DNA of 42,285 nucleotides from an archaeon (GTDB lineage Archaea; Thermoplasmatota; Thermoplasmata; WALJ01): NCBI GenBank assembly GCA_024278375.1, contig JAJRTH010000015.1, forward strand, positions 1 through 42,285. The letters are read 5' to 3'. The notes under the pieces were generated by a model, which worked only from the letters and a program-made list of their open reading frames with translations, did no database searches and had not been told where the DNA came from. Both the position numbers and the translations under genes were made by a program. The first letter of the stretch is position 1, and each line of letters starts with the position of its first letter. Below, in pieces: positions 8,515 to 17,823 of this stretch.

Positions 8515-9495
8515 TTAAAAAGATACTTTTCTGCCGGTTTCTGCGGATTTCATGGCCTTTTCTATAATCTCCACAGCTCTGAGCCCCGAGTACATATCTG
8601 TAAGCGGCTGTTTACCGGTTTTCGCAGAATTCACGAAATCCTTCAACTCCTCTTTCAGAGGTTCTTTATATGGAACTGTTACTGTTCTCATGCCTTCATT
8701 CTCCATTAAGAATTCACCATTCTGAGGCACAATTCCGCTGTCATATATCTCAATTATATCTGGTTTGAGATAGTCTATTTTTGCGGACATCTGTTCTCCC
8801 GCCACATGTATCTCTCTTATCTTGTTCCCAACCGGAGAAAGCCAGCTTTCAAAGATATAACCCGAGACGCCCTCATAATCAATGACCATCTGAGCAACAT
8901 CCTCTATACCTTTCCAGAAGTTTTCCTGTGTCGTGCACATAATGCTCTTAGGACTCTTTTTAAGGAGATAAGAGTATATGTCTACATCATGGATGGCGAG
9001 TGCAAGTAGAACGCCCATATCCTTCCTAGGAGCGCGGAGAGCACTTCTTACCGTCTTCAAATAGAATATCCTCCCGAACCTTTTATCATAAATCATTTTT
9101 TTCATGTAATTGAGAGCCGGGTGATATCTGAAAAGATGACCGGGCATCAAAATCCTTCCAGATTTCTCGGCGATTTTTACGATATCTCTCCCTTCCCCGC
9201 TGTTTTCAGTCATGGGTTTTTCCACCAAGACATGCTTTCCATCCTCAAGAAATCTCTTCGAAAGGGAAAAATGCAGAGATGTTGGGGCAACTATGTCTAC
9301 AGCGTCGATATCCGAGGGGATATCATCTATAGATGTCAGGTATCTCAGTCCGAAGTTCTCCGCCAGAGGCTTCACGGCATTTTCCCTTATATCCACAAGG
9401 ATAATCTCCTCTATAATTTCCTCATCCTTTAGCTCTTTCCAGACCCTAGCATGATTCCTTCCCCAGTATCCAGTTCCTATCTGCGCTATTTTCAT
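8515..9495 (-). CDS. Gfo/Idh family sugar 3-dehydrogenase, cassette A
   Basis: A 326-residue NAD-dependent oxidoreductase. The Rossmann fingerprint is IGTGYWGRNH (residues 6-15), the family EKP motif is at 92-94 (VLVEKPMTEN), and the catalytic-region His is in LAIHDVDIYSYL. By analogy with WbpB/WlbA it should oxidise C3 of a UDP-N-acetyl sugar (or uronate) to the 3-keto compound that the adjacent DegT enzyme aminates. The start is the ATG at 9495, one base after the upstream stop, with GAGGCGAT as ribosome-binding site; a TTG at 9510 would extend it without homology. It is the fourth gene of the minus-strand operon DUF354-acetyltransferase-DegT-Gfo/Idh. The exact substrate is not determinable. 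Confidence 0.88.
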   Translation of the reverse strand: MKIAQIGTGYWGRNHARVWKELKDEEIIEEIILVDIRENAVKPLAENFGLRYLTSIDDIPSDIDAVDIVAPTSLHFSLSKRFLEDGKHVLVEKPMTENSGEGRDIVKIAEKSGRILMPGHLFRYHPALNYMKKMIYDKRFGRIFYLKTVRSALRAPRKDMGVLLALAIHDVDIYSYLLKKSPKSIMCTTQENFWKGIEDVAQMVIDYEGVSGYIFESWLSPVGNKIREIHVAGEQMSAKIDYLKPDIIEIYDSGIVPQNGEFLMENEGMRTVTVPYKEPLKEELKDFVNSAKTGKQPLTDMYSGLRAVEIIEKAMKSAETGRKVSF

Positions 9496-9496
9496 G

Positions 9497-10579
9497 TTAT
9501 CGCCTCGCAAATTCGAGAACTTTATTCGCTATATACTCTGCATCTTCATCCGACATCTGAGGATGCATGGGAAGAGAGATTATTTCATCAACTATCTTTT
9601 CCGTTCTAGGCAGGTGTTCTGATATGCCTCTATCCCTCACTATGGGTTGAAGATGCACAGGTATGGGATAATAGATTCCAGAAGCTATGTCATTCTTTTT
9701 CAGGTATTCTTTAAGGCCATCTCTATTCTTCACCCTAATCGTGTACACATAGAAGGAATGCCTTGCCCATTCTTTAATTTCCGGGGTGATTACCTCACTT
9801 CCTAGAATTTCGCAGTATATCTTTGCGATCTCATTTCTCCTTTTTACCCATTCGTCCAGATGCTTTAGCTGTATCCTCCCGATTCCTGCAAGAATCTCCG
9901 ACATTCTGAAATTGAAGCCGAGAGCCGTATGTTCATATTTCGTCGTTCTTCCCTGATCTCTTAGCATGGCAATTTTTTCTATCAATTCTTCATTATTGCC
10001 GACGACCATTCCTCCATCCCCTGCTACTGTCATTACCTTGGAGGGGAAAAAAGAGAATGCCGTTAGGTCGCCGAAATTTCCGACTTTTTTCCCATAATAC
10101 TTTGCACCATGAGCTTGGCATGCGTCCTCTATGAGATACAAGCCATGATCGTCTGCAATTTCTCTCAGGTGTCTAATATCTGCGGGATGGCCATAAAGAT
10201 GTACTGCAACTATTGCCTTGGTCTTCTCAGTTATTTTTTTCTTTACATCTTCTGCGTCTAGGTTATATGTTTCTTCATCGATATCCGCAAAAACAGGGCT
10301 TGCTCCGAGGTGCATTGCAGGAGAAACTGTGGCGATGAAGGTATGAGATGGCACAACGATTTCATCACCTTTTTCAATCCCGAGAGCATAATATATCAGG
10401 TGGAGTGCGGTTGTTCCAGAACTCGTTGTGACGGCTCCTTTAACTCCGAGATAGGCAGCAAATTCTCTTTCAAACTCCATGCTTTCAGGACCTTTTATGT
10501 ATCTCCTAGAGTTTAACACCTCCACGGCCTTGTTTATTATCTCATCATCCACATACATCTCAACAAGATTGTAATTCAT
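9497..10579 (-). CDS. DegT/DnrJ/EryC1 (WbpE-like) aminotransferase, cassette A
   Basis: A 360-residue PLP-dependent sugar aminotransferase. Seen are TTSSGTTALHL (cofactor phosphate region), VVPSHTFIATVSP, EDACQAHGAKY (Asp that contacts the pyridine nitrogen), and Lys181 in FSFFPSKVMT, the Schiff-base lysine, followed by GDGGMV. It should transfer an amino group, usually from glutamate, to the 3-keto sugar made by the neighbouring Gfo/Idh enzyme. The start at 10579 is chosen for GGTGAA 6 nt upstream and the family N-terminus; a longer frame to 10615 overlaps the upstream gene. Only 8 nt separate it from the acetyltransferase stop. It is clearly divergent from the two other DegT proteins in this window, so it is not a recent copy. 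Confidence 0.92.
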   Translation of the reverse strand: MNYNLVEMYVDDEIINKAVEVLNSRRYIKGPESMEFEREFAAYLGVKGAVTTSSGTTALHLIYYALGIEKGDEIVVPSHTFIATVSPAMHLGASPVFADIDEETYNLDAEDVKKKITEKTKAIVAVHLYGHPADIRHLREIADDHGLYLIEDACQAHGAKYYGKKVGNFGDLTAFSFFPSKVMTVAGDGGMVVGNNEELIEKIAMLRDQGRTTKYEHTALGFNFRMSEILAGIGRIQLKHLDEWVKRRNEIAKIYCEILGSEVITPEIKEWARHSFYVYTIRVKNRDGLKEYLKKNDIASGIYYPIPVHLQPIVRDRGISEHLPRTEKIVDEIISLPMHPQMSDEDAEYIANKVLEFARR

Positions 10580-10587
10580 TGTTTCAC

Positions 10588-11247
10588 CTATCCTTTTCTG
10601 ATCTCCTCTTCCCATTCGTACGGCCTTGAAAAATAAGGCTCTTTGCAGTCCAGTTCATCAATCGCTTTTATCACTCTAGCAGGGTTTCCCACTGCAACGG
10701 AATTGGAGGGAATATCTCTGGTGACTACAGAGCCGGCTCCTATAAGAGAATTCTCACCAATTGTAACACCAGGCGTAAGGGTTACATTCCCTCCTATTTT
10801 GGCATTTTTCTTTATAACTATCGGGTTATTCCTCGCACATTCTTCATACTTTGGGCAGGGAGGGTGAAGCGTCGCAAGGGTTATGACGGAGGGACCTATC
10901 CAAGCATAGTCCTCTATGATAACATACTCCCCTATTATGCAATTGGAGTGTATTTTCACATTGTTGGCGATTCTGTTTCCGATTTCAAGGGTCGTGTTAC
11001 TTCCCACAGAAACATTATTTCCTATAATGTTTTTCTCCCGTATAATAGTGTTATGTCCTGTGTTAAAACGCTCGCCGATGATGTTATTGGCATAGATTAC
11101 CGTGTGGCTCCGAATTGTGGAATTCCTCCCTATTACGGTTTTTTCGGCACTTTCGAAGTTCTTTGGCCTGAGTCCTATGATGGCATAATCCTCTATTTTG
11201 ACGGCCTCGCCAATTGTTACCTCTCCTATTATCTTGTAATCAGCCAT
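10588..11247 (-). CDS. Left-handed beta-helix (hexapeptide) acetyltransferase, cassette A
   Basis: A 219-residue LbH protein built from repeated [LIV]-G-x4 hexapeptides through almost its whole length. It ends in [33 protein letters not shown], the standard acetyl-CoA-dependent N-acetyltransferase ending. It is longer than the cassette B and C enzymes because of extra N-terminal coils, and has an unusual Cys-containing loop ([12 protein letters not shown]) that may cap the active site. The likely role is acetylating the 3-amino group formed by the adjacent DegT enzyme. Its start overlaps the DUF354 gene by 8 nt (ATGGCTGA), with GGTG upstream, so the two are translationally coupled. Confidence 0.85.
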   Translation of the reverse strand: MADYKIIGEVTIGEAVKIEDYAIIGLRPKNFESAEKTVIGRNSTIRSHTVIYANNIIGERFNTGHNTIIREKNIIGNNVSVGSNTTLEIGNRIANNVKIHSNCIIGEYVIIEDYAWIGPSVITLATLHPPCPKYEECARNNPIVIKKNAKIGGNVTLTPGVTIGENSLIGAGSVVTRDIPSNSVAVGNPARVIKAIDELDCKEPYFSRPYEWEEEIRKG

Positions 11248-12403
11248 TATTTACACCTTTAAAGTTAGCAAAAAGGGCATCCTTCTCTTCCATATAAATT
11301 TTGTGGCTCTGCGGATAGTTTTCTATAAAGTATATGAGAAAAGCAGTGACATCTATTTTTCCTCTGATCATTTTATCCGCTCTCCGCTTCCACATTCTTT
11401 TTGCAGATTCTCCCCCTTCGAGGAGAGAGGTTATGGTCCGATGAACTGGCTCAATATCTTCAAAAGCCTTAACGATACCATATTTTTTCACGAAATCCCT
11501 GAAATTTCCCGTTCTATTCCAACGTGTGGAGATTATAATCGAAGGAGTACCAAGAATTCCGCTCTCGGCAGCCATCTTATGTCCGTCTCCAACATACAGA
11601 GAGGCGTAATAAAGGGCATCGTGAATTCGATGAATCGGGATATTTATTCTTCTGCGCTCCAACTCTCCTTTGAGCGGTATCTCAGAGCTGATGAAGACCT
11701 TTGCATACTTTTCAATCTCCAGGACAAGACTGAGTCTTTCTTCATAGCTCCTGAAGCCGTGCTGGCCAATATCATGGCTGGCATCCCACGCTGAAAAACG
11801 CATTATGACATACTTCTCATCTTTATTTACTCCTAGATACTCCAGAATTGAAGGATCCGGTCTGAATCTTTTTGGATGGAGGTAGGCCAGTTCATGGTAT
11901 CCCGGGTATCTTATATGTTTTTTTTCCGGGAAAGCCTTCAAAAAACAATCAGGCGTGAGAATACTCTCTGTAAAGGGGACCATCAATTTCAATTGGATGC
12001 GGGCATCCTCTGTATCTGTCAGTGATATGTGAGGTTTTCCCAAAATGGAGCTTATCCCTGCAGAATAAGGTGATCCGACACTTAAAAATATATCTGGTTC
12101 AAATTTTCTAGCAATTCTGAGAAGGGTCATATCATTTCTTATCAATGTTATGCTCTTTCCAATCATTCCTCTAGCATTAGGTTTCATAAACTCATGTTCG
12201 ATTCCATAGATATCTAAAAGTGGAGAAACCACTCTCTCCCTTTCCCGGGCAACCACCTTTGTATGATGGCCTTTTTTAGCCAAGTCCCATATAATATATT
12301 TGAATAAATGTACTTGGGCAGGGTGTCCTATCTCAAATATTATTTTCGTATTAGACCCCTCCATTTCTGTCTGTATTTCTAATGTGCTCTGCTCTATAGC
12401 CAT
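11240..12403 (-). CDS. DUF354 family predicted glycosyltransferase
   Basis: A protein of about 387 residues of the DUF354 family, GT-B-like proteins common in archaeal surface-glycan loci. The signature begins at [19 protein letters not shown] and continues with [40 protein letters not shown], and a late [21 protein letters not shown], which resembles the nucleotide-sugar binding loop of MurG/WecB-like folds. The donor is unknown. It leads the minus-strand operon with cassette A. The start is uncertain: TTG 12412, ATG 12403 or ATG 12364, the last lying nearest the family N-terminus; none has a Shine-Dalgarno sequence. A perfect 17-nt palindrome covers the 12403 region. Confidence 0.85.
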   Translation of the reverse strand: MAIEQSTLEIQTEMEGSNTKIIFEIGHPAQVHLFKYIIWDLAKKGHHTKVVARERERVVSPLLDIYGIEHEFMKPNARGMIGKSITLIRNDMTLLRIARKFEPDIFLSVGSPYSAGISSILGKPHISLTDTEDARIQLKLMVPFTESILTPDCFLKAFPEKKHIRYPGYHELAYLHPKRFRPDPSILEYLGVNKDEKYVIMRFSAWDASHDIGQHGFRSYEERLSLVLEIEKYAKVFISSEIPLKGELERRRINIPIHRIHDALYYASLYVGDGHKMAAESGILGTPSIIISTRWNRTGNFRDFVKKYGIVKAFEDIEPVHRTITSLLEGGESAKRMWKRRADKMIRGKIDVTAFLIYFIENYPQSHKIYMEEKDALFANFKGVNNG

Positions 12404-12405
12404 TT

Positions 12406-12422
12406 GAGACAAACTTTGTCTC
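12406..12422. promoter_or_regulatory. Perfect 8-1-8 palindrome at the head of the DUF354 operon
   Basis: GAGACAAA, one C, then TTTGTCTC form an uninterrupted inverted repeat. It lies at the start of the DUF354 gene, next to the transcription start predicted from a TATA-like CATAAAAG at 12440-12447 (minus strand). This position suits a repressor operator or a 5' mRNA hairpin. Confidence 0.45.
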
Positions 12423-12619
12423 TGAATGATTCACAACCCTTTTATGGTAAGAAGACAGAAGTTTCTTTGTCCGGTCCATATTTATATGAGCTCTCATCTT
12501 TTTCGCCTATGAAAGCCTCCTTTTTATACCTATCGAAAAGCATTAGCTAAAAGCATCCGAGCAGAGTAACGACGCAAAGATTTATTACCTCACTCTTTTT
12601 CTACAACCAAGGTGATTCC
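12413..12619. promoter_or_regulatory. Divergent promoter region, DUF354 operon / cassette B
   Basis: 207 nt between divergent operons. Minus-strand TATA candidates are ATATAAATAT at 12478-12487 and CATAAAAG at 12440-12447. For the plus strand, TTTTTATA near 12521-12528 is the best candidate. The cassette B ribosome-binding site GGTGAT ends 4 nt before the ATG at 12620. No RNA gene or ORF of note is present. Confidence 0.45.
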
Positions 12620-13732
12620 ATGAACAAAATACCCCTCGCAATGCCCGCAATCGATGAAGAAATGATAGATGCCGCCATAAATGCGCTCCAGAACGAGATG
12701 CTGGTGATGGGCGAAAGCGTCCACAAGTTCGAGGAAGAGTTCGCACGATTTATAGGAACAAAGGAGGCTGTGAGCACCAACTCAGGTACAATGGCACTAT
12801 CTCTCGCAATCATGGGCGCAGGAATAAAGAAAGGAGAAAAGGTTCTGACTCCGACATTCACATTCATAGCCACATCGAATGCCGTTATCCATGCCGGCGC
12901 AAGACCCGTGTTTGCAGACATTTCCCTTAAAGATTATCTGCTTGACCCTGAGAGGGTCGAAGAGCGCCTGAAAAAAGGAGATGTGAGAGCAGTCATTCCC
13001 GTGCACCTCTACGGAAAGCCGGCGGATATGGATAGATTCATGGAACTCAAAGAGAAATACGAGGTGAGCATAATAGAGGATGCCTGTCAGGCACACGGAG
13101 CATATTACGGCGGAAAAAGGGCGGGAAGCATCGGCGATTTCGGCACATTCTCATTCTATTCCATAAAGAACATGACTGTCGGCGGGGATGGCGGAATGGT
13201 AACCCTCAACGATGAGGATATTGCGGAAAAGCTGCGCTCCATAAGAGATTGCGGCAGAAAGGGAAAGTACGAGCACATCCATGTGGGATATACGGCAAGA
13301 TTGAACACGGTCAATGCAGCCATAGGAAGGGTACAGCTCAGGAAGCTCGACTCATGGAACGAGAAAAGGAGGCATATCGCATCCATATACAGGGAAAAAC
13401 TGAAGGATGTCGAGGAAATAACACTGCCTCCCGAGGACGACGAGAAATCAAAATCCGTATATCATCTGTTCGTGATAAGAACAAAGAAGGAGGGGGAGAG
13501 GGATGAACTCATGAAATACCTGAAAGATAACGGAATCGGCGTTGGCATACATTATCCAATAGCCAACCACATGCAGCCGATATACATGGAGCTCTTCGGA
13601 TACCGGGGCGGAGAATATCCTAACAGCGAGACTGCGGCAGCCAACGTCCTGAGTCTCCCGATGTTCCCCCTGCTGAAAGATGATGAGGGGGAGTATGTGG
13701 CCGAGAAAGTGAGGGAATTCTACGGAAGGTGA
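12620..13732 (+). CDS. DegT/DnrJ/EryC1 (WbpE-like) aminotransferase, cassette B
   Basis: A 370-residue PLP-dependent sugar aminotransferase. Motifs are STNSGTMALSL, LTPTFTFIATSNAV, EDACQAHGAYY and the Schiff-base Lys183 in FSFYSIKNMTV, followed by GDGGMV. It opens with IPLAMPAIDEEM, the usual substrate-loop start of the WbpE/DesV group. It should aminate a 3-keto UDP-sugar made by the dehydrogenase encoded 4 nt downstream. AAGGTGAT precedes the ATG by 4 nt. It leads the plus-strand operon aminotransferase-dehydrogenase-acetyltransferase. It resembles the cassette C enzyme more than that of cassette A, but the differences are spread along the protein, so the duplication is old or the genes came from different sources. 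Confidence 0.92.
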   Translation: MNKIPLAMPAIDEEMIDAAINALQNEMLVMGESVHKFEEEFARFIGTKEAVSTNSGTMALSLAIMGAGIKKGEKVLTPTFTFIATSNAVIHAGARPVFADISLKDYLLDPERVEERLKKGDVRAVIPVHLYGKPADMDRFMELKEKYEVSIIEDACQAHGAYYGGKRAGSIGDFGTFSFYSIKNMTVGGDGGMVTLNDEDIAEKLRSIRDCGRKGKYEHIHVGYTARLNTVNAAIGRVQLRKLDSWNEKRRHIASIYREKLKDVEEITLPPEDDEKSKSVYHLFVIRTKKEGERDELMKYLKDNGIGVGIHYPIANHMQPIYMELFGYRGGEYPNSETAAANVLSLPMFPLLKDDEGEYVAEKVREFYGR

Positions 13733-13736
13733 GGTA

Positions 13737-14690
13737 ATGAAGATAGGTGTCATAGGTCTGGGATACTGGGGTAAGAAGGTTGCGAGAGAGTATGTTGCTC
13801 TTATGAAAGAGGGTGCCGTGGATGAGGTGCATATATATGATGTCATCGAGGACAATGTCAGTGAATTCAGAAAAGAATGCCCTGAATGCATAACACACAG
13901 GGATCTTGATGAGGTTCTCAAATCAGACATCGATGGTTTCCATGTCTGCACTCCCAACTCCACACACTATGAGATTGCCATGAACCTGATGAAACATGGT
14001 AAAAATGTGCTTCTGGAAAAGCCTATGGCCATGGCCTATCAGGAAGCCCGAAAGCTCGCCCTCTATGCCTATAACAACGAGATGGTTCTGGCTGTGGGAC
14101 ACATATTCAGGTTCAGCAATGCGGTCAGAAAGGTAAAGAAGATGTACGAGAAAGGTGAAATCGGCAGGCTCTGGTATGCGCAGCTCAAATGGAGCACCCT
14201 GATGCCCTCTCCAAAGGAAAGGGATGTGGTCTATGATCTTGCCCCCCATCCCATAGATATACTCAATTACATAACCTCCCTGTGGCCAACCAGCATCTCT
14301 GCAATAGGCAGGGCATTTAGAAGGGCAAACTATGAAGAAATCGCATACATAAACATGGACTTCAACGGAGATTTCATAGCCAAGACAGAGGTCAGCTGGC
14401 TGTATCCTGGGAAGATAAGAAATGTCTCGATAATGGGTGACAGAAAGTTCGTCTCTCTTGAGGCTGTAAAGCAGCAGATTAAGGTATTTGACATGGAAAA
14501 GGAAGAATGGTTCGATATACCGGTAGAGGCGAACAATACGATACTCGACGAGGCAAGACACTTCGTAAAGGCCATAAATAACAGGCAGACACCGATAAAC
14601 GACGGTTTCAATGGCTCGGAAAACATAAAGGTACTGGAAGCAGCGATGCAGTCCATGAGAGAGAACAGAGTTATAGAGCTGGAGTGGTGA
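13737..14690 (+). CDS. Gfo/Idh family sugar 3-dehydrogenase, cassette B
   Basis: A 317-residue NAD-dependent sugar dehydrogenase with [11 protein letters not shown] (Rossmann glycines at residues 7-12), EKP at 94-96 ([11 protein letters not shown]), and [12 protein letters not shown] containing the family His. Unlike cassettes A and C, the His is followed by Pro (HP instead of HD), a difference in the active-site motif that may mark another substrate. The ATG at 13737 follows the aminotransferase stop by 4 nt, and GGTGAGG upstream overlaps that stop. It should supply the 3-keto sugar to the cassette B aminotransferase; the precise UDP-sugar is unknown. Confidence 0.88.
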   Translation: MKIGVIGLGYWGKKVAREYVALMKEGAVDEVHIYDVIEDNVSEFRKECPECITHRDLDEVLKSDIDGFHVCTPNSTHYEIAMNLMKHGKNVLLEKPMAMAYQEARKLALYAYNNEMVLAVGHIFRFSNAVRKVKKMYEKGEIGRLWYAQLKWSTLMPSPKERDVVYDLAPHPIDILNYITSLWPTSISAIGRAFRRANYEEIAYINMDFNGDFIAKTEVSWLYPGKIRNVSIMGDRKFVSLEAVKQQIKVFDMEKEEWFDIPVEANNTILDEARHFVKAINNRQTPINDGFNGSENIKVLEAAMQSMRENRVIELEW

Positions 14691-14692
14691 TC

Positions 14693-15139
14693 ATGCCTGA
14701 TTATGCTGTGATAAAGAAGGCGAAGATAGCCAAGAGCGCAAGAATATATGATCAGGTGAACCTTTATGGCTGTGAGGTAGGGGACAACACGAAGATAGAT
14801 GCCTTTGTCTACATAGAGGAAGGGGTTAAGATAGGAAAAAATGTGAATATAAGGCCGTTCACCTTCATTCCCGAGGGAGTAACCATCGAAGATGATGTCT
14901 TCATAGGACCGAATGTTACATTCACCAACGACAAATACCCAAGGAGCAGGGGTGAATGGAAGCTTCTCAGGACTGTCGTTAAAAAAGGAGCATCCATAGG
15001 CGCGGGGTCTGTCATACTGCCAGGAATTACCATCGGAGAGAACGCTCTTGTGGGTGCAGGTTCCGTGGTAACAAAGGATGTTCCGGCAAACACGGTTGTG
15101 GCTGGAAACCCTGCGAGGCCGGTAGAGGACAGGAGATAA
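14693..15139 (+). CDS. Hexapeptide sugar N-acetyltransferase (WbpD/WlbB-like), cassette B
   Basis: A 148-residue left-handed beta-helix protein of short WlbB/WbpD type. It contains [31 protein letters not shown], then the diagnostic TNDKYPRS loop, then repeated hexapeptides ending in [23 protein letters not shown]. It should acetylate the 3-amino group of a UDP-sugar using acetyl-CoA, forming a trimer. The ATG at 14693 is preferred over GTG 14684 because GGAG at 14681-14684 is well spaced and the protein then starts MPDYAVI like relatives. It begins 2 nt after the dehydrogenase stop. Unlike the cassette C enzyme it has no C-terminal zinc ribbon. Confidence 0.88.
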   Translation: MPDYAVIKKAKIAKSARIYDQVNLYGCEVGDNTKIDAFVYIEEGVKIGKNVNIRPFTFIPEGVTIEDDVFIGPNVTFTNDKYPRSRGEWKLLRTVVKKGASIGAGSVILPGITIGENALVGAGSVVTKDVPANTVVAGNPARPVEDRR

Positions 15140-15170
15140 ATCCTATTTATAGAATATATCTTTAAAAAAT

Positions 15171-16163
15171 CTATAATAACGCTAGGAAGAGAGCAATGAA
15201 ACCGCATATGGCATATAGGGCAAGTATTCTATTTACAAGTTCATTTTCCTTCATCGGCCTTCTGCTGAGAATAAAATACGCTAGAGTAAACCATTTTGCT
15301 TTATCCGGTGTTTTAATTTTTCCATCTTCGAGAATGATGGGATTTCTACAGGCACTTTTTCTGTCAATGTGTTTTAAGTTATGATAAATCGTGGACAGGA
15401 GTTCGAAAAAAGCAGGCAGTATTACTATGACACCATAAAATTCTATTTTTCCGATGACAACTCCTGCACCTATGATTGCGCCCATGCTAAGCGTGCCTAT
15501 ATCTCCGACAAAGATTTTTGCGGGATATTTGTTGAAATAATAGAAACCCAGAGAAGATCCCAAGAGGGAAAAAAATACGAGATATGTAGAAAAATCAGAG
15601 CCTTTTATAAAAGATATTACCAAAAGAAATGCGCTCATAATAATAACCTCACCTGTTTCCAGTCCGTTATAGCCTGCGGACATATTGAGTGCGTTAGCAG
15701 CACCGGTTATTGCGAATGGGACTATGATAAACCAGTATAGGTGGAACGGAAACGTTATGGAAAATCCGAAAGGAAAGGCTATGGTGGATGTTACAGGATG
15801 CACTAAAATAAGCGGAAGAGCCGCAAATCCCACAAGAATTGCTTTAATTTTCTGGGAAAGAACCGACACATCGTCTACCAAACCTATAAAAGAAGAGATG
15901 AATGTGACACCGATAACTGCCAGAACAACAGAAGTAGCTATGTCACCAGATGTCTTTCCAATCCATACAGAAATGCTTATTGCTATTACAAAAGCCATCA
16001 CAACCCCTATTCCTCCCATTTCGGGAATTGACCTTCTATCTATTTTATTTACATCAATACCTACCATTCCCTTCGTTCTCATCTTTACAATCAGTTTTGG
16101 GGTTGCAAGAAGGGTAAGAACAAGCGCGAAAACGCCAGAAAACGCAGGAATTAGTAAGTCCAT
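15171..16163 (-). CDS. aglH: GPT/AglH-type GlcNAc-1-phosphate transferase (lipid-linked glycan initiation)
   Basis: A 330-residue polytopic enzyme of glycosyltransferase family 4 (MraY/WecA/Alg7 superfamily) with about ten membrane segments. Diagnostic motifs are NKIDRRSIPEMGGIG (35-55), the metal-binding DD at 97-98 in GLVDDVS, NALNMSAGYNGLETG (157-171) and FVGDIGTLSMGA with Asp221. The NMSAGYNGLE form is typical of archaeal/eukaryotic GPT rather than bacterial MraY. It should transfer GlcNAc-1-P (or a derivative) from the UDP-sugar to dolichyl phosphate on the cytoplasmic face. It sits alone on the minus strand between cassettes B and C. A TATA-like CATATACT about 24-31 nt before the ATG and the lack of a Shine-Dalgarno sequence suggest a leaderless message. 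Confidence 0.88.
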   Translation of the reverse strand: MDLLIPAFSGVFALVLTLLATPKLIVKMRTKGMVGIDVNKIDRRSIPEMGGIGVVMAFVIAISISVWIGKTSGDIATSVVLAVIGVTFISSFIGLVDDVSVLSQKIKAILVGFAALPLILVHPVTSTIAFPFGFSITFPFHLYWFIIVPFAITGAANALNMSAGYNGLETGEVIIMSAFLLVISFIKGSDFSTYLVFFSLLGSSLGFYYFNKYPAKIFVGDIGTLSMGAIIGAGVVIGKIEFYGVIVILPAFFELLSTIYHNLKHIDRKSACRNPIILEDGKIKTPDKAKWFTLAYFILSRRPMKENELVNRILALYAICGFIALFLALL

Positions 16164-16295
16164 GTATATGCCTCAATATTCCATAGTATATGAAGTTTAA
16201 GCAGAAAGTGAACGATCAAACCAGAGTTTGCTCATACCAAAAGGTTTTTAACTTCCGAAATATGCTTCCTATAACATACGATATGGAGGAACTCC
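16164..16295. promoter_or_regulatory. Divergent promoter region, aglH / cassette C
   Basis: 132 nt. The minus-strand TATA candidate is CATATACT close to aglH. The plus-strand candidate is the T-rich GGTTTTTAAC near 16243-16252, which would give a leader of about 25 nt containing GGAGGA just before the ATG at 16296. No RNA gene is seen. Confidence 0.4.
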
Positions 16296-17255
16296 ATGGA
16301 AACTCTGAAAACTGCGGTGATAGGCATCGGCCAGATGGGACAAAATCATGCGAGAATATACTATGAACTTCAGAATTCAGAAATGGTTGGAGTTGCAGAC
16401 AGAGATTTAAAAAGAGCGAAAGAAATTGCTGGAAGATATGGTACGCGAGCGTATAAAGATTACGCAGAATTGCTGGAAAAAGAAAGACCGGATGCTGTAT
16501 CCATCGCTGTTCCAACAAATTTGCATTCGAAGGTCGGGATGTATGTTCTGAAATACTCGGATATACTTATAGAAAAACCCATCGCAGATTCGGAGAAGGA
16601 AGCTCTTTCCCTCATAGATGAAGCGGAGAAAAACGGAAGAAAATTGATGGTCGGCCACATAGAGAGATTTAACCCCGTAATTCAGTACTTCAAGGAATGG
16701 GTCGAGAAACACAAATGCAGATATCTGGCTTTTAACATAGTCAGAATAGGTCTTCCAAATCCAAGAGCAGGGATTACCAGCGGTGTGATTCTGGATCTGG
16801 GAATTCACGATATAGACATGGTCAGATATCTGACAGGTGAGGAAGTTACAAATGTGGATGCCAAGGCCATAAGTTTCTTCGAAAGCACAAAATTCGAGGA
16901 CCATGCACAGATATGGTTGAAAATGAAGAACTCCTCGGCAAGCATCGTTACCAACTGGACCTCCCCCGTAAAGATAAGAGAGATGTATGTCACACTCGAT
17001 AAAGCATTCGTTAAAATAAATTACTTGGCCCAGACAATGGATATAGCCATGCGAAACAGTGATGAGCTGGATGCGCGAATGCTGGGATACCCGACGAAAC
17101 ACATAAATATAAAATACAAAGAGCCTCTGAAAATAGAAATCGAAGAGTTTTTGAGAACTATATTGGATGGTGAAGAACCTCCGATTACGGGAAAAGACTC
17201 GCTCGCATCACTAAAAATAGCCCTTGAGGCCGAAAGGATTTCCAGAGGTAGTTGA
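16296..17255 (+). CDS. wbpB: Gfo/Idh family UDP-sugar 3-dehydrogenase (WbpB-like), cassette C
   Basis: A 319-residue dehydrogenase with VIGIGQMGQNHARIY (Rossmann glycines at 10-15), EKP at 93-95 (ILIEKPIADSE), GHIERFNPVI, and LDLGIHDIDMVRYL carrying the family His. GHIERFNP and GIHDID follow the WbpB/WlbA pattern, enzymes that oxidise C3 of UDP-N-acetylglucosaminuronate. GGAGGA lies 6 nt before the ATG. It is the first gene of a tight plus-strand operon: its stop directly abuts the acetyltransferase ATG. The order dehydrogenase-acetyltransferase-aminotransferase matches the bacterial wbpB-D-E order. Assignment of the uronate substrate is inference. Confidence 0.85.
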   Translation: METLKTAVIGIGQMGQNHARIYYELQNSEMVGVADRDLKRAKEIAGRYGTRAYKDYAELLEKERPDAVSIAVPTNLHSKVGMYVLKYSDILIEKPIADSEKEALSLIDEAEKNGRKLMVGHIERFNPVIQYFKEWVEKHKCRYLAFNIVRIGLPNPRAGITSGVILDLGIHDIDMVRYLTGEEVTNVDAKAISFFESTKFEDHAQIWLKMKNSSASIVTNWTSPVKIREMYVTLDKAFVKINYLAQTMDIAMRNSDELDARMLGYPTKHINIKYKEPLKIEIEEFLRTILDGEEPPITGKDSLASLKIALEAERISRGS

Positions 17256-17822
17256 ATGGACGGTGTTTTCGTTGCGGAGACGGCCATAGTGGACAAAAAG
17301 GCGAAAATAGGTAATGGAACAAGAATCTGGCATCATACCCAGATAAGAGAAGATGTTAGTATAGGGGACGGGTGCAACATAGGAAAAGGCGTCTATATAG
17401 ATTTTGGCGTGAGAATAGGAGACAGAGTTAAGGTTCAGAACCATGTTTCCATCTATCACGGAGTTGAAATAGGCAGTGATGTTTTCATAGGTCCAGGCGC
17501 TACTTTCACCAACGACAAACACCCCCGTGCATGGCTGTGGGATAACAGCAGACTGTGTAAAACTATTGTGGGGAACGGTGTCAGCATAGGTGCCAATGCA
17601 ACCATAGTGTGCGGGATAATTCTGGGGGATTACTCGATGATAGGTGCGGGTGCCGTCATAACGAAGAGTGCCCCGCCACACGCTCTCGTTCTCGGAAATC
17701 CTGGGCGAATTGTTGGGTTCGTATGTAAGTGCGGTGAGAGACTGGACGAACATTTTTACTGCAAAGTATGTAACAAGAGTTTTCCAGAGCTTGAAAAGTA
17801 CAGGGAAATGATGGAGGAATAG
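17256..17822 (+). CDS. wbpD: WbpD-like UDP-3-amino-sugar N-acetyltransferase with zinc ribbon, cassette C
   Basis: A 188-residue enzyme. Residues 8-155 form a left-handed beta-helix of hexapeptides with the FTNDKHPRA loop (84-91) and the ending [29 protein letters not shown] short C-terminal extension carries CxC at 157/159 and CxxC at 169/172, a probable zinc ribbon, as in the WbpD/WlbB relatives that acetylate UDP-GlcNAc(3NH2)A. This tail is absent from the cassette A and B enzymes. The ATG directly follows the dehydrogenase stop, with GAGGT 7 nt upstream. The product would be the 2,3-diacetamido sugar nucleotide. Confidence 0.88.
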   Translation: MDGVFVAETAIVDKKAKIGNGTRIWHHTQIREDVSIGDGCNIGKGVYIDFGVRIGDRVKVQNHVSIYHGVEIGSDVFIGPGATFTNDKHPRAWLWDNSRLCKTIVGNGVSIGANATIVCGIILGDYSMIGAGAVITKSAPPHALVLGNPGRIVGFVCKCGERLDEHFYCKVCNKSFPELEKYREMMEE

Positions 17823-17823
17823 A

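Noticed and set aside
9497-10579. Cassettes A, B and C as recent tandem duplications
   Set aside because: The DegT proteins differ throughout, gene orders differ and the acetyltransferases are of different lengths, so recent duplication does not fit.
13448-14561. Long minus-strand frames opposite cassette B (171 and 212 residues)
   Set aside because: They lie opposite well-supported genes, have a composition typical of antisense shadows and show no family motifs.
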